A stretch of 64,000 bases of DNA, from positions 4,362,850 through 4,426,849 of the forward strand of contig NZ_JACBZA010000001.1 of the NCBI RefSeq assembly GCF_013408535.1, read 5' to 3'. The position numbers and the translations under genes are program-made. This document shows positions 25,762 to 33,168 of this stretch, piece by piece (positions within the stretch are counted from its first letter, which is position 1; each line of letters begins with the position of its first letter). This DNA is from Actinopolymorpha cephalotaxi. GTDB lineage: Bacteria > Actinomycetota > Actinomycetes > Propionibacteriales > Actinopolymorphaceae. A model generated the notes under the pieces. The model did no database searches and was not told the DNA's origin. It was given only the letters and a program-made list of their open reading frames with translations.

Positions 25762-25927
25762 GTCAACTCCAGTGTTCATCTTGCTGGCATCGTGACACCG
25801 GGGCGGAAGCCGCGCCACGCTTTTACCGAAGTACGGGGACTCGGTGCATCCCAGCCAATTTCGTCCGGCAGTTGCCGCATTCCTGAGGTCGAACCCCGCG
25901 CGAGGATCGACGGCACGCCCGCCCGTC

Positions 25928-25957
25928 TTGACAGCCCGGACCCCTGAGGCGTATACA
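25928..25957 (+). promoter_or_regulatory. Promoter of the mycothiol isomerase-arsR operon
   Basis: A perfect -35 TTGACA (25928-25933), an 18-nt spacer and a -10-like TATACA (25952-25957). The -10 overlaps the first dyad of the operator array. Confidence 0.6.
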
Positions 25958-25986
25958 ACTCCCTAGTTGTACAACCAGTGAGTTGT
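25954..25986. promoter_or_regulatory. Tandem dyads, ArsR-type operator
   Basis: TACAACT-CCCT-AGTTGTA (25954-25971) is a perfect 7-bp dyad. It is followed by ACAAC-CAGTGA-GTTGT (25971-25986). The central GTTGTACAAC (25966-25975) is also a perfect palindrome, so four half-sites alternate in 33 bp. The array starts inside the -10 element and ends 20 nt before the first ATG. This is the expected place for repression by the ArsR protein encoded in the operon. Confidence 0.7.
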
Positions 25987-26006
25987 TTACTGCCCAGGGG
26001 GCATCC

Positions 26007-26609
26007 ATGCTGATGGATCTGATCGCCGCGGAGCGCGCAGCGCTGACCGAGGTCCTGGCCGGTCTCGATGCCGGCCAGTGGCGTGCACCCACCCTGTGCG
26101 CCGGATGGACGGTGAGCCACGTGGTGGCCCATCTGACGATGCCGTTCCGGATCTCCGAGCAGGAGTTCATGGACGCGATGCGACGGGCCGGTGGCCGGTT
26201 CACGGTGATGTCGGACGAGATCGCCGAACGGGACAGCCGGCTTCCGCCGGAGCAGCTGGCCGCCGCGTTGGGCGACAACGTGCACACCCCGTGGAGCCCA
26301 CCGGGCGGCGGGCTGGCCGGAGCGCTCAGCCACGACGTCATCCATGGCCTCGACATCGCCCGGCCGCTCGGCATCGAGTACCCCATTCCGGACGACGCGC
26401 TCACGACGGTGCTCGACCTCATCACCGGCCCCGAGCACGCCAACACCGACGGCACCAATCCGTTCGGCTTCCGGCTGGACGGCCGCCGCCTGTCGGCCAC
26501 CGACCTGGACTGGTCCGCAGGGTCCGCAGGGTCCGCAGGGTCCGGTGAGCTGGTGGCCGCGCCGGCCAGGGACCTGGTGCTCCTGGCGGCCGGTCGGCGA
26601 CTGCCGTGA
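26007..26609 (+). CDS. Mycothiol-dependent maleylpyruvate isomerase-like (DinB superfamily) protein
   Basis: A 200-residue four-helix-bundle protein of the MDMPI_N/TIGR03083 group. The metal-site histidines are in GWTVSHVVAHL near 36-46 and in LSHDVIHGLDIARPLG near 106-121. The C-terminus has a short Ser-Ala-Gly repeat (SAGSAGSAGS) from a 9-bp repeat. Such enzymes use mycothiol, the actinobacterial thiol, as cofactor in isomerase or transferase reactions. It is first in a three-gene operon whose genes overlap by 4 nt. The ATG follows AGGGGG. Confidence 0.8.
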   Translation: MLMDLIAAERAALTEVLAGLDAGQWRAPTLCAGWTVSHVVAHLTMPFRISEQEFMDAMRRAGGRFTVMSDEIAERDSRLPPEQLAAALGDNVHTPWSPPGGGLAGALSHDVIHGLDIARPLGIEYPIPDDALTTVLDLITGPEHANTDGTNPFGFRLDGRRLSATDLDWSAGSAGSAGSGELVAAPARDLVLLAAGRRLP

Positions 26610-26953
26610 CGGCCACCGACGACCTCACGGTCACCTTCGCCGCGCTGGCGGACCCGACCAGGCGGGCCATCCTGAGCCGGCTCGTCGACGGAGAGGCCAC
26701 GGTCAACCAGCTGGCCGAACCCTTCGCCCTGACCCAGCAGGCGGTGTCCAAGCACCTGAAGGTGCTGGAGCAGGCCGGCCTCGTGTCACGTACGCGGACC
26801 GGCCAGTCCCGGCCGTGCCGGCTCGAACGCGACCGGTTCGACGCCGCGGCCGACTGGATCGACCGTCACCGCCAGGTGTGGCAGGACCGCTACGACAGGC
26901 TCGACGAGCACCTCACCGACCTACGGGACGACGACCAGGAGTCCGGCACATGA
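26606..26953 (+). CDS. ArsR/SmtB-family transcriptional regulator
   Basis: A 115-residue winged-helix repressor. It has FAALADPTRRAILSRL (helices 1-2), VNQLAEPFALTQQAVSKHLKVLEQAGLV (recognition helix around QQAVSKHLKVL) and a short wing. There are no metal-binding cysteines at the SmtB positions, so it belongs to the metal-free group that commonly sits next to SRPBCC (AHSA1) genes. GTG 26606 overlaps the previous stop (GTGA). It most likely represses its own operon through the dyads at 25954-25986. Confidence 0.88.
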   Translation: MTATDDLTVTFAALADPTRRAILSRLVDGEATVNQLAEPFALTQQAVSKHLKVLEQAGLVSRTRTGQSRPCRLERDRFDAAADWIDRHRQVWQDRYDRLDEHLTDLRDDDQESGT

Positions 26954-27405
26954 CCCAACCCGGCGAGTTCACCTACCGGCGCGTCCATCGAGCCGGCCGC
27001 GAGCTGCTCTTCGACTGCATGACGAAACCCGAGCACCTGGCCCGGTTCTGGGGACCGGCCGGCACCTCCACACCCGTCGACGGCATCACCATCGACCTTC
27101 GGCCGGGTGGCGCGTTCGAGACGGTGATGGTCAACGACAGCGACGGCAGCCGCTACACGATGCGCGCCGTCTACGTCGAGGTGCGGCGGCCGGAGAAGCT
27201 GGTGTGGACCGAGCCCGACGTCGAAGGCGGCATGACGACCACGATCACCTTCGTCGAACTCGACGACGAGCGGACCGAGGTCGTCACCCACCAGACCAAC
27301 GTCCCGCCGATGTTCAGCCGGCCCGAAGCCAGGGACGGCTTCCTGACCAGCCTCGACCGCTTCGCCGCCTACGTCGGGACCCTTCCGGGAGCCGTGTCCG
27401 GCTGA
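26950..27405 (+). CDS. SRPBCC (AHSA1/CalC-like) ligand-binding protein
   Basis: A 151-residue START-like protein. It has the family pattern RAGRELLFDCMTKPEHLARFWGP, then IDLRPGGAFETVM, PEKLVWTEP and a C-terminal long helix (RDGFLTSLDRFAAYV). These helix-grip proteins bind hydrophobic ligands. ArsR-SRPBCC pairs are common in actinobacteria, but their ligand is generally unknown. The ATG overlaps the arsR stop (ATGA), so it is the last gene of the operon. Confidence 0.85.
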   Translation: MTQPGEFTYRRVHRAGRELLFDCMTKPEHLARFWGPAGTSTPVDGITIDLRPGGAFETVMVNDSDGSRYTMRAVYVEVRRPEKLVWTEPDVEGGMTTTITFVELDDERTEVVTHQTNVPPMFSRPEARDGFLTSLDRFAAYVGTLPGAVSG

Positions 27406-27480
27406 CCGAGACCGGCTGACCGGGACCGGCCTCGCCACCCGGCCGCCGGTGAGCGTTCACGCCGACGTCGCCCCACGGCG

Positions 27481-27518
27481 GTCCGTACGGACTTACCATC
27501 GGCTCTTGTTGATCAACA
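27481..27518. promoter_or_regulatory. Two perfect 12-bp palindromes upstream of the PHP gene
   Basis: GTCCGTACGGAC (27481-27492) and TGTTGATCAACA (27507-27518), 26 bp centre to centre, end 22 nt before the GTG start. The second lies just before the GGAGGGG ribosome site. The two differ in sequence, so they may serve two regulators. Confidence 0.45.
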
Positions 27519-27539
27519 GCCTGGAGGGGTGGTCCGACC

Positions 27540-29054
27540 GTGCCCGAGAACCTGAACCGACGGAGTCTGCTGCGCGCGGGTGGTCTGCTGGCCGCCGCCG
27601 GCGCGACCACCCAGATGCTGCCCGGGGTCGCGTTCGCCGCCCCGGCGCAGGGTGAGACGCAGACGACCCGGACCGTCACCGGCACGTTCACCCCGAGCAT
27701 CCCCGACTGGTACTACCTTCCGGTCGAGGTGCCGCGCGGGGTGAAGCAGATCGACGTCGTCTACTCCTACGACAAGCCGTCCGTGCCCGACGGCTACCGG
27801 AGCAACGCGCTCGACATCGGCATGTTCGGTCCGGAGGGCTTCGAGCTCGGCAACGCCCGCGGGTTCCGTGGCTGGTCCGGTGGCTTCCGGGACCGGTTCT
27901 CGATCAGTGCCTCGGCGGCCACGCCGGGCTACCTGCCCGGCCCCATCAGGACCGGCACCTGGCACGTGATCCTCGGGCCCTACACCGTCGCCCCGCAGGG
28001 GCTGAACTACCGCGTCGACATCACGCTGACCTTCGGCCGCGCGGACGCGCCGTTCCGGCCGAACCCCGCTCCGGCGTCGGCACCAGCCAAGGAGCGCGGC
28101 CGGGCGTGGTACCGCGGCGACTCCCACCTGCACACGGTCTACTCCGACGGCCGGCGTACGCCTGACGAGCTGGTCGCCGACGCCCGCGCCGCCGGGCTGG
28201 ACTTCATCGTGTCCACCGAGCACAACACGACCAGCGCCCATTACATGTGGGGCGAGCACGCCACCGACGACCTGCTGATCGTCAACGGCGAGGAGATCAC
28301 CACCCGGTCCGGCCACTGGGCGGCGATCGGGCTGCCGGTCGGTAAGTGGATCGACTGGCGCTACCGCGCGAACGACCCGCAGGACTTCCGCACGTTCGTG
28401 GACGAGGTGCACGCCAACGGCGGCCTGGTGACCGCGGCGCATCCGTTCGCGAGCTGTTTCGCGTGCAGCTTCGAGTTCAGCTACGAACTCGCCGACCTGG
28501 CCGAGGTGTGGAACGGCCCGTGGGATCTGGAGGACGACCGGTCCGTCACCACCTGGGACGGCCTGCTGCGTACCGGGCGGTGGATCCCGGCCATCGGCGA
28601 CTCCGACGCGCACAGCCCGGCCAACATCGTCGGCCTTCCGCACACCGTCGTACTCGCCGACAGCCTGCGCTCCCGCGACCTGCTCGCCGGGCTGAAGGCC
28701 GGCCGGTCGTACCTGGTGGAGTCCAAGGACGTCGAGGTGACGTTCACCGCCAAGGCAGGTGGGCGTACGGCGAACATCGGTGGCCGGCTGCCCGTCGACA
28801 CCGGTACGCCGGTGGCGGTCGAGGCCACCGTGTCCGGAGCTCCGGGAACGACGCTCACCCTGCACGACCAGAACGGCCCCAAGCGGAACCTGACCGTGCC
28901 GGACTCCGGCACCGCGACCCTCGCCTGGACGACGTACTCCCGTTACAGCCAATGGGTTCGGGTCGAAGTACGCCGCGCCTCCGGGGGTGTCAACACCACA
29001 GTGCCGAACGCGATGGTGGCGATGACCAACCCGATCTTCCTCGGCAACAACTGA
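27540..29054 (+). CDS. Tat-exported CehA/McbA-type PHP metallohydrolase
   Basis: A 504-residue exported protein. A twin-arginine signal (NRRSLLRAGGLLAAAGA) is cut probably after AFA near residue 34. A beta-rich N-terminal domain to about 180 precedes a PHP phosphoesterase domain. The domain has GDSHLHTVYSDGRRTPDEL near 194-212, STEHNT near 227, and later ITAAH- and GDSDAH-type metal ligands (TAAHPF near 300, IGDSDAHSP near 350). A C-terminal Ig-like domain starts near 395. The CehA group hydrolyses phosphodiester or carbamate bonds with metal ions. GTG 27540 follows GGAGGGG. Confidence 0.83.
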   Translation: MPENLNRRSLLRAGGLLAAAGATTQMLPGVAFAAPAQGETQTTRTVTGTFTPSIPDWYYLPVEVPRGVKQIDVVYSYDKPSVPDGYRSNALDIGMFGPEGFELGNARGFRGWSGGFRDRFSISASAATPGYLPGPIRTGTWHVILGPYTVAPQGLNYRVDITLTFGRADAPFRPNPAPASAPAKERGRAWYRGDSHLHTVYSDGRRTPDELVADARAAGLDFIVSTEHNTTSAHYMWGEHATDDLLIVNGEEITTRSGHWAAIGLPVGKWIDWRYRANDPQDFRTFVDEVHANGGLVTAAHPFASCFACSFEFSYELADLAEVWNGPWDLEDDRSVTTWDGLLRTGRWIPAIGDSDAHSPANIVGLPHTVVLADSLRSRDLLAGLKAGRSYLVESKDVEVTFTAKAGGRTANIGGRLPVDTGTPVAVEATVSGAPGTTLTLHDQNGPKRNLTVPDSGTATLAWTTYSRYSQWVRVEVRRASGGVNTTVPNAMVAMTNPIFLGNN

Positions 29055-29066
29055 GGCGGGCTTGCC

Positions 29067-29134
29067 GCGCAAGGTGGACTTGCACCTCGACGCAAGTCCG
29101 CCTTGCGCCCGGCCCGCGCAAGGTGGACTTGCGC
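29067..29134. repeat. Triple palindromic repeat after the PHP gene
   Basis: Unit GCGCAAG-GTGGA-CTTGC occurs at 29067-29083, inverted with one mismatch at 29092-29108, and again directly at 29116-29134. Each unit is itself a 7-bp dyad. The first two also pair as a 17-bp stem with an 8-nt loop. It could be a terminator for the PHP gene or a REP-type chromosomal repeat. Confidence 0.6.
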
Positions 29135-29199
29135 ACGTGCGTGCGCGCTGGACACCGTCTCGTTGCGTGCCGTTCATCCGGCCGCGTTAGCGTCCCCGC

Positions 29200-29559
29200 G
29201 TGCAGGCAGAGCGGTGGCGCCCCACCGGGGGTCGACACGCGGCCCGACCCGAGGGGCCGCGCGGTTCTTCCGGCAACGCCGATCGCTCCGCCGACCACGC
29301 CGATCGGACTGCCGGCCAGACCGATCGGTCTGCCGGCAATGGCGCTCCGGTTCCCGGCAACGCCGCTCGCCTTGCCGGTGACAGTGCTCGTACGACGAGA
29401 TGGCTGCGGCACCCCGGCACCGTCGATCGCGTCGCGGCCGTGATGTACGAGTCCCGCACCGGGCGGAGGTGGCTGTCCGCGGCGGAGGTCGACCGGGTCG
29501 GCTACCTCGCCAACGCCCGCGCCGTCCTCGAGTTCCTTGCCGCCGAGCACCCCTCCTGA
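29200..29559 (+). CDS. Hypothetical small protein with low-complexity N-terminus
   Basis: A possible 119-residue protein from GTG 29200. The first 70 residues are low-complexity (repeats of GNADRSADHADR, TAGQTDRSAGN). The last 45 (TVDRVAAVMYESRTGRRWLSAAEVDRVGYLANARAVLEFLA) look like a real folded helical segment. No clear ribosome site is present. An internal start near the folded part is possible. The DNA contains imperfect repeats of CGCCGATCG and TGCCGGCAA. I do not recognise a family, and the coding status is doubtful. Confidence 0.4.
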   Translation: MQAERWRPTGGRHAARPEGPRGSSGNADRSADHADRTAGQTDRSAGNGAPVPGNAARLAGDSARTTRWLRHPGTVDRVAAVMYESRTGRRWLSAAEVDRVGYLANARAVLEFLAAEHPS

Positions 29560-29634
29560 GGCGCCGCGCCCGCGTGGGCAGGCCTCCCCTGCGGGCCTGC
29601 CCAGCCTCGGCAGTTCCAGCGGTCTCGCCACCGG

Positions 29635-30468
29635 TCAGGCCTGCTGCGCGTCCAGGAAGGCGAGGACGGTGGTGGCCCACAGCGGCGAGTCGACGATGTT
29701 GTAGTGGGTGAGCCCGGGCAGGATCGCCAGCGCGTGCCCGCCCTTCGGCCGCCCCTCCCCCATCCAGCCGCCGTCGCGCAGCCCGCCGTCGAGGAGCTTG
29801 AACACCTCGACGTAGTGACTCGGCGGCGCCATGTCCGCGTCGCCGGCGACGATCATCGTCGGCACCTGCAGGCCGCGCACCTCTTCGGAGTAGTCGAAGT
29901 CCTGCGCCATCGCCACGCCGATCTTGTCCAGCAGCCGGCCGAAGTCCTCCGGGCGCGGCGCCACCCGCTGGTAGAGCTCGTACATCGGGGTGTCCTTCAT
30001 GAACTCCGCCGCCGCCGCGTTGACCTGGCCCTGCTGGGCGAGCATCTCCGCCGGGACGGCGTTCCGGCGGACGTGCGCCGAGGTGACGACCGCGCGGCCG
30101 ACCTTCTCGGGGTACTTCGCGGCAGTGTGCAGGGCCACCCCGCCGCCGACGGAGAAGCCCACGACGTCCGGGCGGTCCAGCCCGAGGTGGTCGATCAGGG
30201 CCGCGATGTCGTCGGCCATCAGCGGGATCTCCAGCGGGCGGTCGATGTCGGCCGTGCGCCCGTGACCCTGCAGATCGGGGAGGATGACCTGGTGGTGTTC
30301 GGCGAGCGCCGGAAGGACCTCCGGCCCGAACATCTCGCCGGACCCGAGACCGCCGTGCAGCAGGACCATCGGGCGACCGGTCCCGTGCGTCTCGTAGTAG
30401 AGGTTGAGGCCGTTGACCTCGGCGTACTCACCGGTGCCACTGGACTTGGAGTTCCACTCCATGCTCAC
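29635..30468 (-). CDS. Alpha/beta hydrolase fold enzyme
   Basis: A 277-residue hydrolase. The oxyanion loop is LLHGGLGSGEMFG near 34-46. The nucleophile elbow GFSVGGG has Ser near 104. The acid is in VAGDADMAPPSHY near 211-223, and the catalytic His is probably in LPGLTHYNIV near 251-260. The overall pattern matches carboxylesterase or lactonase members. GTG 30468 has an AGGAG site at 7 nt; ATG 30462 is the alternative. It is convergent with the hypothetical gene at 29200 and divergent from the DUF1707 gene. Substrate unknown. Confidence 0.83.
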   Translation of the reverse strand: MSMEWNSKSSGTGEYAEVNGLNLYYETHGTGRPMVLLHGGLGSGEMFGPEVLPALAEHHQVILPDLQGHGRTADIDRPLEIPLMADDIAALIDHLGLDRPDVVGFSVGGGVALHTAAKYPEKVGRAVVTSAHVRRNAVPAEMLAQQGQVNAAAAEFMKDTPMYELYQRVAPRPEDFGRLLDKIGVAMAQDFDYSEEVRGLQVPTMIVAGDADMAPPSHYVEVFKLLDGGLRDGGWMGEGRPKGGHALAILPGLTHYNIVDSPLWATTVLAFLDAQQA

Positions 30469-30661
30469 AGGTGTGCTCCTCACGCTTTCGTCGAGTCGGT
30501 TGCTCTTCAGTTGCCCATCAGACCGGGCACCCATCCTGAACTCATCGGTGGATCGGGGGCAGTTTCACCGAAGTCGTGCCGCACCCGCGCGGACGCACCG
30601 AGCGGGGCGCCGAAAGCCGTATGGTGACCGGCAGACCCCGTTCGTCTCCTGGAGGCACCCC

Positions 30662-31111
30662 GTGAGCGTCGACAATGCCCGAAGCATCGGCTCGCGCCGG
30701 ATCGGCGACGAGGAAAGGCACATCTGCGCCGACCTGCTGGCCGACCATCACGCCCACGGCCGGCTGACCCAGGAGGAGTTCGAGGAGCGGCTCGGCGTGG
30801 CGCTGACCGCTCCGACGGCGCGCGAGCTGGGACGAGTGCTCGCCGACCTCCCGACCAGCGCTCCCGACCGCCCGCTTCCGACGTCGACGTCGGTGGAGCC
30901 GGCTCCCTCACCGGAGCCGCTGGCGTGGTCACTGTTGCTGATGGGAGGGACGGCGCTCGTGGTCTACCTGCTCAGCGTCATGATCTGCATGACGATTCCC
31001 GGATTCGGGATGGACGCGGCAGCAACGCTGGCGGTGGTGCCGAGCCTGCTCGGGGTGGTGGGCGGCTTCCTCGTCGCCAAGGGTCTGCCTACCCGGCCGA
31101 AATCGGACTGA
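30662..31111 (+). CDS. DUF1707 (SHOCT-like) membrane protein
   Basis: A 149-residue protein with an N-terminal DUF1707 domain (RIGDEERHICADLLADHHAHGRLTQEEFEERL, residues 13-44). A Pro/Ser linker and two membrane helices (about 82-105 and 112-135) follow. DUF1707 is a short actinobacterial domain often fused to membrane or sensory parts, of unknown function. GTG 30662 follows GGAGG. It is convergent with the hydrolase gene ending at 31178. Confidence 0.75.
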   Translation: MSVDNARSIGSRRIGDEERHICADLLADHHAHGRLTQEEFEERLGVALTAPTARELGRVLADLPTSAPDRPLPTSTSVEPAPSPEPLAWSLLLMGGTALVVYLLSVMICMTIPGFGMDAAATLAVVPSLLGVVGGFLVAKGLPTRPKSD

Positions 31112-31177
31112 CCGGGGTGCACTTCCAGGTCGAGCTCGACGGACGTGGGTGACCCGGCGCCAGCATGCTCACCTCGG

Positions 31178-31915
31178 TCACGCCCCCGGGTCCTCCGTGA
31201 CGGGCAGGCACTCAGCGAGCAGGTCGACGACGTCGCGCCAGGCGCGCTGCGCGTGCCGTGGGTGGTAGCCGACGCCGGGGACTGTGGGGTGGTCGACCGG
31301 CGGGTGGTGGAAGGCGTGCAAGGCGCCGCCGTAGACCGCGAGGCGCCAGTCGACGCCCGCGGCCTGCATCTCAGCGGCGAACGCGTCCCGTTGCGCGGGC
31401 GGCATGATCGGGTCTTCCGACCCGACCCCGGCCCACACCGGGCAGCGGATGCGCGCCGCCTCACCCGGTCGGCCCGTGGTCACTGCGTTGACTGTCCCGA
31501 TCGCGAGCAGGCTGACGCCGGCACGCCCGAGTTCCAGCCCGATGGCGCCCCCGGTGCCGTAACCGACGGCGGCGATCCGGTCGGGGTCGGTCCGCGGTTC
31601 GGAGCGCAACACCTCGAGCGCCGCATGGCCGATGCCCCGCATCCGGTCGGGATCGGCGAGCAGTGGCATGCAACGGGCCAGCATCTCCTCGGGGTCACCC
31701 AGATAGCGCCCGCCGTGAAGGTCGAAGGCCAGCGCTACATATCCCAGCTCGGCGAGAGCATCGGCCCGGCGGCGCTCGACGTCGCTGAGCCCCGTGCCCT
31801 CCGGTCCGAGCAGCACCGCGGGCCGGCGGTCGACACCGGCCGGGAGCGCGAGGTGCCCGACCATCGTCAAACCGTCGGCCGGGTACTCGACCGTACGCGT
31901 CGTAATCGTCGTCAT
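31178..31915 (-). CDS. Dienelactone-hydrolase-family protein lacking the nucleophile cysteine
   Basis: A 245-residue alpha/beta hydrolase of the DLH family. The conserved Glu is in LLGPEGTGLSD near 35-45, the Asp in VGSEDPIMP near 166-174, and the His in LHAFHHPPVDHP near 198-209. The nucleophile elbow, normally GYCxGG, reads GYGTGG near 118-123, so Gly stands where Cys is expected; the codon is GGC. The protein is otherwise full length, so the enzyme may be inactive or use another residue. ATG 31915 starts it. Its neighbour is a small membrane-protein operon. Confidence 0.78.
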   Translation of the reverse strand: MTTITTRTVEYPADGLTMVGHLALPAGVDRRPAVLLGPEGTGLSDVERRRADALAELGYVALAFDLHGGRYLGDPEEMLARCMPLLADPDRMRGIGHAALEVLRSEPRTDPDRIAAVGYGTGGAIGLELGRAGVSLLAIGTVNAVTTGRPGEAARIRCPVWAGVGSEDPIMPPAQRDAFAAEMQAAGVDWRLAVYGGALHAFHHPPVDHPTVPGVGYHPRHAQRAWRDVVDLLAECLPVTEDPGA

Positions 31916-32024
31916 GAGACCGGACTGTAGTGAGGCTCAAGCCCGGTCCGGCCGCTTTTCTGCCGCAGGCAGAACAGCGCGGGTGTCCCTCTGCAACAGC
32001 CGACCCGCGTCCGGGGCGAGCACC

Positions 32025-32225
32025 TCACCGACGACGCGCGCGCCACAGGCTCCACGGCAGCACCACCGCGACCGCGACCGGCATCACCCACCAGGCCGGC
32101 GAGTCGGTACGCGCGACCACGGCGGTCACCGCCAGTGCGACGACGACAGCCACCGCGACCCGCCAGTCGTCGCCGACCACGAAGTCGTACCAGAACGCGC
32201 CGAACGTACGCAGCCGACCGATCAC
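32025..32225 (-). CDS. Small two-helix membrane protein
   Basis: A 66-residue protein with two membrane helices (about 20-40 and 44-60) and an Arg-rich C-terminus. GTG 32225 overlaps the stop of the upstream membrane-protein gene (GTGA), so the two are made together. Family not recognised. Confidence 0.6.
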   Translation of the reverse strand: MIGRLRTFGAFWYDFVVGDDWRVAVAVVVALAVTAVVARTDSPAWWVMPVAVAVVLPWSLWRARRR

Positions 32226-33001
32226 GACTCACCCACCTCCGCCTGCACGGTGGCCGGCGCCGTGACCGGTCCGCGCACACCACGCATCACGAACACCAGG
32301 CCGATCGCGAACACCGCTACCGCCGGCACGACGACCAGCAGAGCCGCGTCGGCGCCGGGCCAGTGCGCGCCGGCTCCCTCACTGCCCCAGAAGATTCCGA
32401 ACGAGGTCAGCATCACGCCGACGACGAACTTCAGGGTGTTCTCCGGGACCCGCGCCAGCGGGGCATGGACGGCGAAACCCGCCCCGGCGACCAGCACGAT
32501 CGCCAGCAGGGCCGCGAGGGCAGCCAACGGAACATCGTGCTGGTTGGTGCCGAACGTGACCGCGATGAACGCGACCTCGAGCCCTTCGAGCAGGACACCC
32601 TTGAACGCAAGGGTGAACGCGTACCAGTCGCCGACCAGGCCGCGCCGGCGTGCGCCGGCCGACCGGGCCGCGGCGAGTTCGGTCTGGAAGATGGCGGCCT
32701 CGTCGTGCAGCGCCTTGTGTCCGCTGGCGCGCAGGACCGCCTTGCGCAGCCACTGCAGGCCGAACACCAACAGCAGTCCGCCGACGAAAAGTCTCAGCCC
32801 GGTCAGGGGGATCACGGACAACGCCGGCCCGAGCACCGCGACCACGGCCGCGAGCACGACCAGCGCGGCGCCGACGCCGAAGCCGGCCGATCTCCACTCC
32901 CTCGCCGTCCCCGCAGCCAGCACGATCGTCAGGGCCTCGACGGCCTCGACCGCGCAGGCAAGGAAGACCGCGAGGAAGAGCGCCCCACTCGTCACATCCA
33001 T
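32222..33001 (-). CDS. Polytopic membrane protein (COG4280-like)
   Basis: A 259-residue protein with about six membrane helices. Two similar acidic motifs, ACAVEAVEALTIVLAAG near 12-28 and LLEGLEVAFIAVTFG near 130-144, mark an internally duplicated transporter-like fold. This resembles COG4280 and the EGD-type motif arrangement of cation transporters. Transport of a cation is possible but not shown. ATG 33001 follows GGGAG; longer starts exist upstream with no ribosome site. It is translationally coupled to the 66-residue protein. Confidence 0.65.
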   Translation of the reverse strand: MDVTSGALFLAVFLACAVEAVEALTIVLAAGTAREWRSAGFGVGAALVVLAAVVAVLGPALSVIPLTGLRLFVGGLLLVFGLQWLRKAVLRASGHKALHDEAAIFQTELAAARSAGARRRGLVGDWYAFTLAFKGVLLEGLEVAFIAVTFGTNQHDVPLAALAALLAIVLVAGAGFAVHAPLARVPENTLKFVVGVMLTSFGIFWGSEGAGAHWPGADAALLVVVPAVAVFAIGLVFVMRGVRGPVTAPATVQAEVGES

Positions 33002-33168
33002 CTCCCGGCAGGACGGCAGCATCACGCAGTACGCGGAGATCCTAACCACCGTTGAATTCGTTCGGTGAAGTGCCGGGTAAAGGTTTGCCCATACGTACTT
33101 CCGAACGTTCTGCCGGATTCGGCACGCTTTCAGGCTGTTGTCAGGACCGCACCCGGAGCCTGTGTGCC

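Noticed and set aside
28990-29631. 213-residue minus-strand frame with IGxAG repeats
   Set aside because: The apparent repeats arise from CGATCGG-like DNA repeats. The frame overlaps the end of the PHP gene and lacks a start context.
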